The notes under the pieces were generated by a model. The model ran no database searches. It was not told the origin of the DNA and saw only the letters and a program-made list of their open reading frames with translations. A DNA stretch of 32,405 nt from an uncultured Clostridia bacterium (GTDB lineage: Bacteria; Bacillota; Clostridia; Christensenellales; Aristaeellaceae): the NCBI GenBank assembly GCA_946538615.1, contig CAMNGW010000011.1, positions 1 to 32,405 of the forward strand, read 5' to 3'. This document shows positions 8,638-16,434 of the stretch, in pieces (position 1 is the stretch's first letter; each line of letters opens with the position of its first letter). The position numbers and the translations under genes are program-made.

Positions 8638-9888
8638 TCAGAAATCCATGGCCGCTTCCGCCAGGACCGCATTGCCCTGCTCTTCGGCGTTCTTCAGGGC
8701 CTCTTCAGCCGTGATCTCGTCGCTCATGAACAGCTGCCACTGCGGCGTCATGGCAAGGGATTCCATGGATGAATAACCCAGGGTCTTCGGACGGATGCGT
8801 CCATACTGGAATGCATCAAAGAGAGCGGACAGATAGGGATTGTCCTTGATGTAGGCATCTTCTGCAGCCTTTACATTGGCAGGCAGATAGCCGTTGATCT
8901 TGGTGAACAGCACGCTGTTTTCAGCATCGCAGGCCCACCATTCGATGAAGTCCATGGCCTCACGGGGATGCGCGGAGAGTGCGGGAATGGCCAAGCCGAA
9001 TCCGCCCATGCCGGATGCATATCCGCCGTCGCCTGCGGGGCAGGGTACGATGCCCAGCTTGATGCCGGCGTTGAGCACATTGTTCAGGTCCCAGGGACCG
9101 GAAACCATCATGGCTGCCTTGCCTGCGATGAAGGCCTGTCCATTGTAGGCTTCATTAAAGCCGTTCTCATAGACGCCGTCTTCCTTCTGCAGTTTGGCGA
9201 TGAAATTGAGCGCTTTCAGACCGGCTTCGCTGTTGAAGGCCACGGTAGCGGGATCGGTTTCGGTGTTGATCAGTTCGCCGCCAGCCTGCCACAGATAAGC
9301 GCTGAACAGACCCAGGTCGTTCATCACATAGCCGCTCTGGACCAGCGCGCCGCTTTCATCGCGTTTGGTGGCTGCAACGGCCGCTTCTTCCAGCTTCTCC
9401 CAGGTGGTGATGCCCTTGTAATCAATGCCCGCTTCCTCAAGCAGGTCAATGTTGCAGAACAGAACGCGGGTATCCACCATGGTGGGCAGGCCGTAGAGCT
9501 TGCCGTCATATTCCAGTTCGTCCACCGTCGGCGCAAAGAACAGATCAAGGTCCACGCCGTCCTGTGCAATCATGTCGTCCAGGGCAAGCAGCGCGCCCTT
9601 GGGTGCATAGGTGGAGGTGTTGAAGCGGTCCCAGAGCACCACATCGCAGGTCTCGCCGCCCGCAATGGATGTGAGCAGTTTCTGTTCCAGGGAATCCACA
9701 TACTGATACGTGATATGTACCTTGTCCTGGGAGGCGTTATAGGCATCAAGCATTTCCGTGAACTGAGCAATGCTGTCTCCGCTCCAGCCGCCCCACATGA
9801 CCAGTTCCAGCTTTTCATCCGCACAGGCGAATGCTGCCATGCTCACAAGGAGCGCAAGTGTAAGTAACCATGCCGTGAGTTTCTTCAT
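8638..9888 (-). CDS. ABC transporter extracellular solute-binding protein, family 1 (carbohydrate)
   Basis: Signal peptide then LELVMWGGWSGDSIAQFTEMLDAYNASQDKVHITYQYV; typical SBP_bac_1. Confidence 0.92.
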   Translation of the reverse strand: MKKLTAWLLTLALLVSMAAFACADEKLELVMWGGWSGDSIAQFTEMLDAYNASQDKVHITYQYVDSLEQKLLTSIAGGETCDVVLWDRFNTSTYAPKGALLALDDMIAQDGVDLDLFFAPTVDELEYDGKLYGLPTMVDTRVLFCNIDLLEEAGIDYKGITTWEKLEEAAVAATKRDESGALVQSGYVMNDLGLFSAYLWQAGGELINTETDPATVAFNSEAGLKALNFIAKLQKEDGVYENGFNEAYNGQAFIAGKAAMMVSGPWDLNNVLNAGIKLGIVPCPAGDGGYASGMGGFGLAIPALSAHPREAMDFIEWWACDAENSVLFTKINGYLPANVKAAEDAYIKDNPYLSALFDAFQYGRIRPKTLGYSSMESLAMTPQWQLFMSDEITAEEALKNAEEQGNAVLAEAAMDF

Positions 9889-9915
9889 AACCTTTTCCTC
9901 CTTTTTTCAGGGTAT

Positions 9916-10800
9916 TTATTGTTTACTGCCACTGAAGGCAATACCCTCGATGAAATAGCGCTGTGCAAAGATGAACAGGATCAGCACCGGAAGCATGGCA
10001 ATCACCGTGCCTCCCATCATTGCACCGTAGTTGGTGGAATAGTTCGTCTTGAACAGGGAAAGACCGATCTGAATCGTAAACTTGTTCGGGTCATTGAGAA
10101 CAATGAGCGGCCACATGAAATTGTTCCATCCGGACTGGAACGTCATGATGCCAAGGGTCATGGCGGCCGGCTTGATCAGCGGAAGATAGATCTGCCAGAA
10201 AATCCTGAATTCATTCGCCCCGTCAATGCGCGCCGCCTCGGCCAGTTCGGAGGGCAGAGTCTCAAAGAACTGCTTCATGAAAAAGACAGCATAGGTTCCG
10301 CAGGCACCCGGAAGAAGAATGGCCCAGAAGGAGTTGATCATGCCCTTGCCGCCGGCGCCCAGGATGTTGTTGCCGCCAAAGAGCGGAAAGCGCCGCAGCA
10401 CCACAAACTGAGGAACCATGGTCACAATGCCGGGCAGCATCATGGAGGAGAGCAGAATGCTGAACATGATACGCTTGCCCCGGAACTGGAGCCTGGCAAA
10501 TCCGTACCCCGCCAGCGCACCCAGGAAAACATTGGTCAGAACACCGGCCGTGGCCAGGATCAGTGAGTTTCTGAAGTAGAGAAAGAAGGGAACGGTTTCC
10601 ATGATGTCAGCGTAGTTTTTCAGGGTGAACGTCTGCGGGAGCAGACTCAGCGGCCGTGCATAAATCTCTGTGGTTTCCTTGAATGAAGTGGCAATCATCC
10701 ACAGAAAGGGATAGACGGTAGAGATGGCTATCGCCGTTGCGAAAAGATACCAGAGCAGGCTGCGGATCCGCCTGCTTCCTGCGCTCACAACCATACTCAC
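9916..10800 (-). CDS. Carbohydrate ABC transporter permease (MalG type)
   Basis: Multiple TM segments and EAA-like loop ELAEAARIDGANEFRIFWQIYLPLIKPA. Confidence 0.92.
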   Translation of the reverse strand: MSMVVSAGSRRIRSLLWYLFATAIAISTVYPFLWMIATSFKETTEIYARPLSLLPQTFTLKNYADIMETVPFFLYFRNSLILATAGVLTNVFLGALAGYGFARLQFRGKRIMFSILLSSMMLPGIVTMVPQFVVLRRFPLFGGNNILGAGGKGMINSFWAILLPGACGTYAVFFMKQFFETLPSELAEAARIDGANEFRIFWQIYLPLIKPAAMTLGIMTFQSGWNNFMWPLIVLNDPNKFTIQIGLSLFKTNYSTNYGAMMGGTVIAMLPVLILFIFAQRYFIEGIAFSGSKQ

Positions 10801-11696
10801 ACCTCCTCTGCGCGGTTCAGACGCATGTTGATCATGCTGAACACAAAGATCATGGCAAACAGGACCAGGGACATGGCGGAGGCGTACCCCATGCGCAGAT
10901 CCTTGAAGGCGCGGTTATAGATGTAATAGACCACGGTAATGGTCGCATTGCCGGGTCCCCCCGAAGTCAGGAGGTAGGCCGCATCAAAGACCTGGAACGT
11001 GCCGATGATGAGCATGGTGGAGACAAAGAAGGTGGTTCTGCTGATGGAAGGCACCGTGATATGTACAAAACGCTGCCAGGCATTGGCCCCGTCCAGCACA
11101 GCCGACTCGTAATACTGCTGCGGCACGCCCTTGAGGGCGGCAAGGAAAATCATCATGTTCCCCGCATAGCCCGCCCACAAGCTCATGATGACAATGGCAT
11201 ACATGGCCGTGGATGAGCTGTTCAGCCACGACGGCCCCTGGATCCCGAAGACAGCCAGAAGACCGTTGAGCAGACCCATCTTGGGGTTGTAGATCCATGA
11301 CCACATGGTGGCATTGGCCACCGAGGATGAAAGGACCGGCATGTAGAAGAATGTCCTGTACAGTGTCATCAGCCGGTGCTTGCCGTTGAGAAAGAGGGCC
11401 GTCCCGAGGGAAAGCACCAGTCCCAGCGGCACATACATGAGAGTGTAGGTCACCGTGTTGCGCAGCGCTATGGCAAAGAACTGGTCCTTCATGAGCCTCT
11501 CAAAGTTCTTCAGGCCGATGAACTTGGGCGGATTGATGATGTCATAGCTGCTGAAACTGAACATAACAGCCATCACCATGGGAATCAGCGTAAAGCAGGT
11601 AAAGAGAATGACAGGCGGCGCGACAAACAGCCATCCCATCAGATTCTGGTTCGCGTTCAGCCTGCTCTTCCGCTTTCTGTACTCACTTCTCTCCAT
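10797..11696 (-). CDS. Sugar ABC transporter permease (MalF type)
   Basis: Multiple TM segments; YYESAVLDGANAWQRFVHITVPSISRTTFF; overlaps the next gene by 4 nt. Confidence 0.92.
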   Translation of the reverse strand: MERSEYRKRKSRLNANQNLMGWLFVAPPVILFTCFTLIPMVMAVMFSFSSYDIINPPKFIGLKNFERLMKDQFFAIALRNTVTYTLMYVPLGLVLSLGTALFLNGKHRLMTLYRTFFYMPVLSSSVANATMWSWIYNPKMGLLNGLLAVFGIQGPSWLNSSSTAMYAIVIMSLWAGYAGNMMIFLAALKGVPQQYYESAVLDGANAWQRFVHITVPSISRTTFFVSTMLIIGTFQVFDAAYLLTSGGPGNATITVVYYIYNRAFKDLRMGYASAMSLVLFAMIFVFSMINMRLNRAEEV

Positions 11697-11717
11697 TTTC
11701 CATCCGCTTCCTTTCCT

Positions 11718-12866
11718 TCATGAGAGGCTGCTTCCCCTTGCCCCCGGGTGCGCAAGCGACCGGCCGGGCACCCATAAGCCATCCAGAATCCGTCTTGGCC
11801 TGTCCAGTTTTTCACCCTTTACCAGCGTCATGATCATCTCAACGGCCGTGCGCCCCATCCTCTCCTGGGGCTGCCTGACATGCGCAAAATATTCTCTTCC
11901 CCCGGTTTCGTCCGGTCCGTCAAAACCGACAATGGAAATGTCTTCCGGCACGCGCAGGCCAAGGGCGGTCACCGCCTTATACACCAGCGTGCTCACCAGG
12001 TATTCTGTGCAGAAAAACCCTGTGATCTCGGGATGCTGACGGATGTGCCGCATGATCTGCTGGATATACTGGTCATAGGCTTCTCCGCTGTTTTTCTCCT
12101 CACCTTTCATGTGCCTTGCGAGTCCGGTGAGCCACAGGTCCGTGCTGACCGGGATCCTGTGCCTGTTCATGGCCCACTTGAACCCCTCCATGCGCGCCCT
12201 GAGGGTGCTTGTGTCTTCATTTTCCATGGTGATCAGGGAGATATTGCGGTGGCCCAGGGCCAGCATTCTGCCTGCAGCCATTTCGCTGAGCCCCTCGTTA
12301 TCCACCCCGACAAAGGGCACATCAATGCCCTGAAGGGTCCGGTCGATCATCACCGTCGGATAGCGGTCAAAGACTGCGTTGATCAGCCACTGGCTGTAGA
12401 TTTCTCCGTGGGCGGGCTGGACAATGATGCCGTCCACGCCCGATGCCTTCAGCCGATTCAGGATCTGGAACTCCCGTGCCTGATCGTTCCCTGCGTTTTT
12501 TACAATCATGTGCGCGCCGTTTTCCTCCGCGGCCTGGATGGCTCCATTCATGATGTCCAGTCCGAAGGAGGCTGAATACCCGCCCATCACCAGGGCAATA
12601 AGCGGTATGGCGTTGCCTGTCCGTCCCGCCGTTCCGATCAGGGGTCCGTTGTTTTTCCTCACAAACGTGCCCTTTCCGGAGAACCTCACGACGACCCCGT
12701 CCGCTTCCAGTTTGTCCAGAGCCTTGCGCGCCGTAATTCTCGATACAAAGTACTGTTCGGTCAGTTCCTTTTCCGTCGGCAGACGCTTATCCTCATAGCT
12801 GCCTTCCCTGATTTCCCTGAGCAGCTGCTGATAAATCTGTATATACAGAGCTTCACTGTTTTTCAA
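11718..12866 (-). CDS. GntR-family regulator with LacI/periplasmic-binding-type effector domain (AraR-like architecture)
   Basis: N-terminal wHTH LYIQIYQQLLREIREGSYEDKRLPTEKELTEQYFVSRITARKALDKLEADGVVVRFSGKGTFV; C-terminal LacI-like IALVMGGYSASFGLDIMNGAIQAAEENG... and ISIVGFDGPDETG. Confidence 0.88.
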   Translation of the reverse strand: MKNSEALYIQIYQQLLREIREGSYEDKRLPTEKELTEQYFVSRITARKALDKLEADGVVVRFSGKGTFVRKNNGPLIGTAGRTGNAIPLIALVMGGYSASFGLDIMNGAIQAAEENGAHMIVKNAGNDQAREFQILNRLKASGVDGIIVQPAHGEIYSQWLINAVFDRYPTVMIDRTLQGIDVPFVGVDNEGLSEMAAGRMLALGHRNISLITMENEDTSTLRARMEGFKWAMNRHRIPVSTDLWLTGLARHMKGEEKNSGEAYDQYIQQIMRHIRQHPEITGFFCTEYLVSTLVYKAVTALGLRVPEDISIVGFDGPDETGGREYFAHVRQPQERMGRTAVEMIMTLVKGEKLDRPRRILDGLWVPGRSLAHPGARGSSLS

Positions 12867-12933
12867 AACATGCTCCTTTACGCATATGCAATTGTTTCCG
12901 TTTTCCGACCATCAAAGACATCTTTCGGTATTG

Positions 12934-12962
12934 ATTATAGATGGCAAGGTCCCATATGAGAA
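12934..12962 (-). promoter_or_regulatory. Candidate sigmaA promoter of operon 1 (TTCTCA-N17-TATAAT)
   Basis: Minus strand: -35 at 12957-12962, -10 at 12934-12939, about 70 nt upstream of the regulator start. Confidence 0.5.
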
Positions 12963-12967
12963 TATGA

Positions 12968-12982
12968 CAAATAGGACATTTG
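12968..12982. promoter_or_regulatory. Inverted repeat CAAAT-N5-ATTTG just upstream of the operon 1 -35
   Basis: caaataggacatttg; adjacent ACATTT direct repeats at about 12976, 12994 and 13003. Confidence 0.35.
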
Positions 12983-13032
12983 AGTCGAATAATACATTTA
13001 TGACATTTCCGGTCCCTCTGCCCCGGAAAACA

Positions 13033-13076
13033 GAAAGAACGGACCCTCAGTCCCATGACTGCTGATCCGTTCTTTC
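13033..13076 (-). terminator. Terminator downstream of mannose-6-phosphate isomerase gene
   Basis: gaaagaacgga / tccgttctttc perfect 11-bp stem, followed on the minus strand by tgttttcc. Confidence 0.65.
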
Positions 13077-13097
13077 AGTATCTGTCTGATCTTCCTC

Positions 13098-14831
13098 TTA
13101 TCTGACCCGTGCGCAGATCACCATGCAGCCTTCCCGGCTCCGCAGTACGTACCTGCCCACCGATGCCGGGATGATAAAGGTTTCTGCATAATGGATCTCA
13201 GTATCCGGGAAGGAGCCATCCGCGCTGCCGATCAGGGCCTTTTCGCCCTCCACCAGATTGATGACGTTGACTGAATCATGTACGTCAATGACCCGCTCGC
13301 CGCGGATGGTGTGGCGCTCGGTTTCTATGAACTCCAGGTTATGCAGTCCCGTGTGCTCCACTTCTCCCGCCGCGTCCCGTTCCGTGACACGGGCCTGATG
13401 GAGAAGTTCCCGCTCTGCCCAGGCGGTGTCCCTCTCCGTCTGGATATTGGCTATGCCGTGACTGATATGCACCGGCCTCGGACGTCCGTCCAGTCCCAGC
13501 CTGCCCCAGTCCCACAGCTTAAAGGTGAAGATATAGGGCGTCGCGCTGATCTCCAGAACAACCGTATTCTTTCCCGAGCAGTGTACCGTGCCTGCCGGTA
13601 TCAGCACATGGTCATGCTTTTTCACCGGGAAGCAGTTGACGAACCGCTGTGCGTCAAGCGGCGCGCCGCCCGACTGGGCCTCACGCAGCGCCTGTTCAAA
13701 TTCCCTCAGGTCCATGCCCGGCTTGACGCCCAGGTACACACAGCTCTCGTCCGTGGCATCCAGAATGTAATAGCTCTCATCCTGGGTATAGTGCATGCCG
13801 AAGTTTTCCTGTATGTAGCCCGTGAGTGGATGCACCTGAAGGGACAGGTTGCCGCCTTCCATCGTGTCAAGAAAATCAAAGCGGATGGGAAACTCCGGTC
13901 CGAAGCGGCCGTACACATGCTCGCCCAGCAGTTTTTCCGAACGGCTGAGGACAAGGTTGATGGCGGGGAAATCAATGGTATGCTCCCCGAAGCGGAAACG
14001 TATGCTGTTTTCCTCCGGCACGCCGTCAAAGGACCAGCCATAATTCTTCACCGAGGGATCCAGCCCGAAGGTCTTCTTCATCCACTGCCCGCCCCATACG
14101 CTGGGATCATAGTATGCCTGCATCCGGAAGGGTCTTGAGCACGCCTGGTCCATCGCCGCTTCATACGCCTCCGAGGGGACCATGCGTGGGCAGGCCCCGT
14201 CCGAGGCATCCACCCGGTAAGCGATCCTGCCCGAGAGGGCGGTCTTCAGTCTGTCCGCCATGCGCCATTCCATGAAAAAGCCCACTTTGTACTTGGTCAG
14301 GGTCTGGCCGTCGAGTGCACCCAGGAGCCATGTGCCCATGCCTCTACGGTAGCGGAGCTGGATTTCCCATCTGGTCAGGTCCCAGTACCAGAGACTGTCC
14401 GGACACGGCATGACGAGCGATGCGCCGGTCCCTATGACAAGACACGCCCCTTCGCTCCCTTCCGCCTTCTCCCTGAGGCTTTCCAGTCTTTGTGCATCAA
14501 AGCAGTCCGAAAGCTGTCCGTGATACATCACCCCGAATACCCGGTCGTCGGTCACATAGGGTGAAAAGTGCTTGAGCAGGGTTTCATCCGGCAGCCTGGC
14601 CTCCCCGCTGCGCAGGATGCAAAGGCCTTCCACAGAGGAAAGCCGGCGGATGATCTCCTCTTCGTCCACGCCCGGATAAAGCTCAAAGCACAGCCGCCTG
14701 CAGCCTTTCCTGATTTCGCCCTGCAGTTTTTCCTTCAGGGCGTCCCAGCCTTCCGATACCGCATCGTCATACCCTTTGACCATGAACTGTGGGTCCAGGT
14801 CATAATTGTGATACGCAGGATAGGTATACAT
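13098..14831 (-). CDS. Class I mannose-6-phosphate isomerase-like protein (long form)
   Basis: GGNLSLQVHPLTGYIQENFGMHYTQDESYYIL, VKPG, DHVLIPAGTVHCSGKNTVVLEIS; cupin-type phosphomannose isomerase motifs. Confidence 0.82.
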   Translation of the reverse strand: MYTYPAYHNYDLDPQFMVKGYDDAVSEGWDALKEKLQGEIRKGCRRLCFELYPGVDEEEIIRRLSSVEGLCILRSGEARLPDETLLKHFSPYVTDDRVFGVMYHGQLSDCFDAQRLESLREKAEGSEGACLVIGTGASLVMPCPDSLWYWDLTRWEIQLRYRRGMGTWLLGALDGQTLTKYKVGFFMEWRMADRLKTALSGRIAYRVDASDGACPRMVPSEAYEAAMDQACSRPFRMQAYYDPSVWGGQWMKKTFGLDPSVKNYGWSFDGVPEENSIRFRFGEHTIDFPAINLVLSRSEKLLGEHVYGRFGPEFPIRFDFLDTMEGGNLSLQVHPLTGYIQENFGMHYTQDESYYILDATDESCVYLGVKPGMDLREFEQALREAQSGGAPLDAQRFVNCFPVKKHDHVLIPAGTVHCSGKNTVVLEISATPYIFTFKLWDWGRLGLDGRPRPVHISHGIANIQTERDTAWAERELLHQARVTERDAAGEVEHTGLHNLEFIETERHTIRGERVIDVHDSVNVINLVEGEKALIGSADGSFPDTEIHYAETFIIPASVGRYVLRSREGCMVICARVR

Positions 14832-14855
14832 CGCTGCGCCGACCCCTTTCTTTGT

Positions 14856-15575
14856 CTAGAGCGTAACTGAATACTTGTATCTGTCGCCCGGATAATAGGA
14901 GACACTGTATTCGATCTTCCTGCCCTCCTGATCAAAGCTCACGCGCGTGCGCTTGAAGGCAGGCGAGTGCCGGGAGACATCCAGCATCTTTTCCACCGTG
15001 CTGTCGGTCAGAACCGCCTCCAGCGTATCCTCTCCCCTGGACACGCGTATCCTCTTTTCCCTTGCAAGGAAGGCATACAGGGAATCCGAATAGCATTCCG
15101 CGTCCAGCGGAAGGTCTTCTATGTTCAGCCAGGTCACCGAATAGGCCATGGGCCTGTTCTCGGCACATCTGACACGTTCCAGCCGGTAGACAAGGCAGCC
15201 GGGCGCAAGGCCCAGCGCTTTCTGGACCCGCTCCGGAGCTTCCGCCTTTTCCATGGTGCAGTACCTTGTCTGCATGGTCATGCCGTGCTGCTTCATTTCT
15301 TCCGTAAAGCTCGTGACCTGGTGCAGATTTTCCTCCACCTTGCCGTACACCACGATCGTGCCGATGCCACGCATGCATTCAAGGTACCCTTTATTGACAA
15401 GATCGCCCACAGCCAGACGCACCGTCATGCGGCTGACCATATACTTCTCCTGCAGCTGCTTTTCACTGGGAATAATGGTTCCCGGTGCATACTCGCCGCT
15501 GAGGATCTTCTCTTCCAGTTCCTGCGCAATCTGCGCATACAGAGGCATGGACCCCTTGTTCCTTGCCAGAGACAT
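14856..15575 (-). CDS. GntR/HutC-family regulator with UTRA domain
   Basis: MSLARNKGSMPLYAQIAQELEEKILSGEYAPGTIIPSEKQLQEKYMVSRMTVRLAVGDLVNKGYLECMRGIGTIV, UTRA-like C-terminus; start at 15575 chosen because the upstream extension overlaps the ROK gene and is low-quality. Confidence 0.88.
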   Translation of the reverse strand: MSLARNKGSMPLYAQIAQELEEKILSGEYAPGTIIPSEKQLQEKYMVSRMTVRLAVGDLVNKGYLECMRGIGTIVVYGKVEENLHQVTSFTEEMKQHGMTMQTRYCTMEKAEAPERVQKALGLAPGCLVYRLERVRCAENRPMAYSVTWLNIEDLPLDAECYSDSLYAFLAREKRIRVSRGEDTLEAVLTDSTVEKMLDVSRHSPAFKRTRVSFDQEGRKIEYSVSYYPGDRYKYSVTL

Positions 15576-15591
15576 GCCTACCACCCGCCAT

Positions 15592-16434
15592 TCATGTTTG
15601 TATCGCCCGCACCAGCCCCCGGACCGTCCACAGGGATGTTTCCGGCCGCAGCCAGAGCCGTATGCCTTCCCGCACGCACACGTCCCGGAGCCTGCCCCCG
15701 AACCGTTCAAAGGCCAGTGCGATTTTTCCGCCAAGCACAAGGTCCGTCGGGCGGAAGGCATGAAAGACCCCGCCCAGTGCTTCTGCCGCCTGCCGTCCGA
15801 AGGCGTCCCAGACAGCATCATACGCCGGTTCGTCCGCGTTCAGCTCCCGCGGCGACAGTTCCCTGCCCAGGTACTGCATGCTGAGCCTGCGGATGCCCCG
15901 GTCGGAGAGATAATCGTCGATCACCGTTTCTCCATAAGGCAGGGCATAGATCCATCCGTTCTCCGGAATGCCTTCCCTCTTATCGCTGCACAGCTTCCCG
16001 TCGATGAGAAAGGCAGAGCCGGCGCCCGTGCCCAGACAGACCGTCAGGGCCCGGTGGCTTTGGGGAAGCGTTCCGGCCACACCCAGTGCATATGCGGAAA
16101 TATCGTTGATAAAATACCATTTTTGAGGATGAATGTCCATGGCTTCCCATGCATCCGTGAGGCGGATGCCAAAGAGGGACTCATACTTGGCAAGGCCCCG
16201 CATAAGGGGGATGCCCCGTTCATAGTCAAAGGGCCCTGGGAACGCCATCGCTAAGGCTCCGATCTGCCTTCCCGCCGAGAGACTCTGTATGATGCGGGCA
16301 AAATGCCTGATCAGTTCCTCTGCCGGCAGATCCGCGCTGGCGGGGAATTCCCGCAAAGGCTCTGGCGTCCCGCCCCTCATGCAGGCTGTTCCCTTGATCC
16401 CCGTACCGCCCACATCCATGAGGATATCCGTCAT
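15592..16434 (-). CDS. ROK-family sugar kinase (likely mannokinase/hexokinase type)
   Basis: MTDILMDVGGTGIKGTACM (phosphate-binding DxGGTxIK), ALTVCLGTGAGSAFLIDG. Confidence 0.82.
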   Translation of the reverse strand: MTDILMDVGGTGIKGTACMRGGTPEPLREFPASADLPAEELIRHFARIIQSLSAGRQIGALAMAFPGPFDYERGIPLMRGLAKYESLFGIRLTDAWEAMDIHPQKWYFINDISAYALGVAGTLPQSHRALTVCLGTGAGSAFLIDGKLCSDKREGIPENGWIYALPYGETVIDDYLSDRGIRRLSMQYLGRELSPRELNADEPAYDAVWDAFGRQAAEALGGVFHAFRPTDLVLGGKIALAFERFGGRLRDVCVREGIRLWLRPETSLWTVRGLVRAIQT

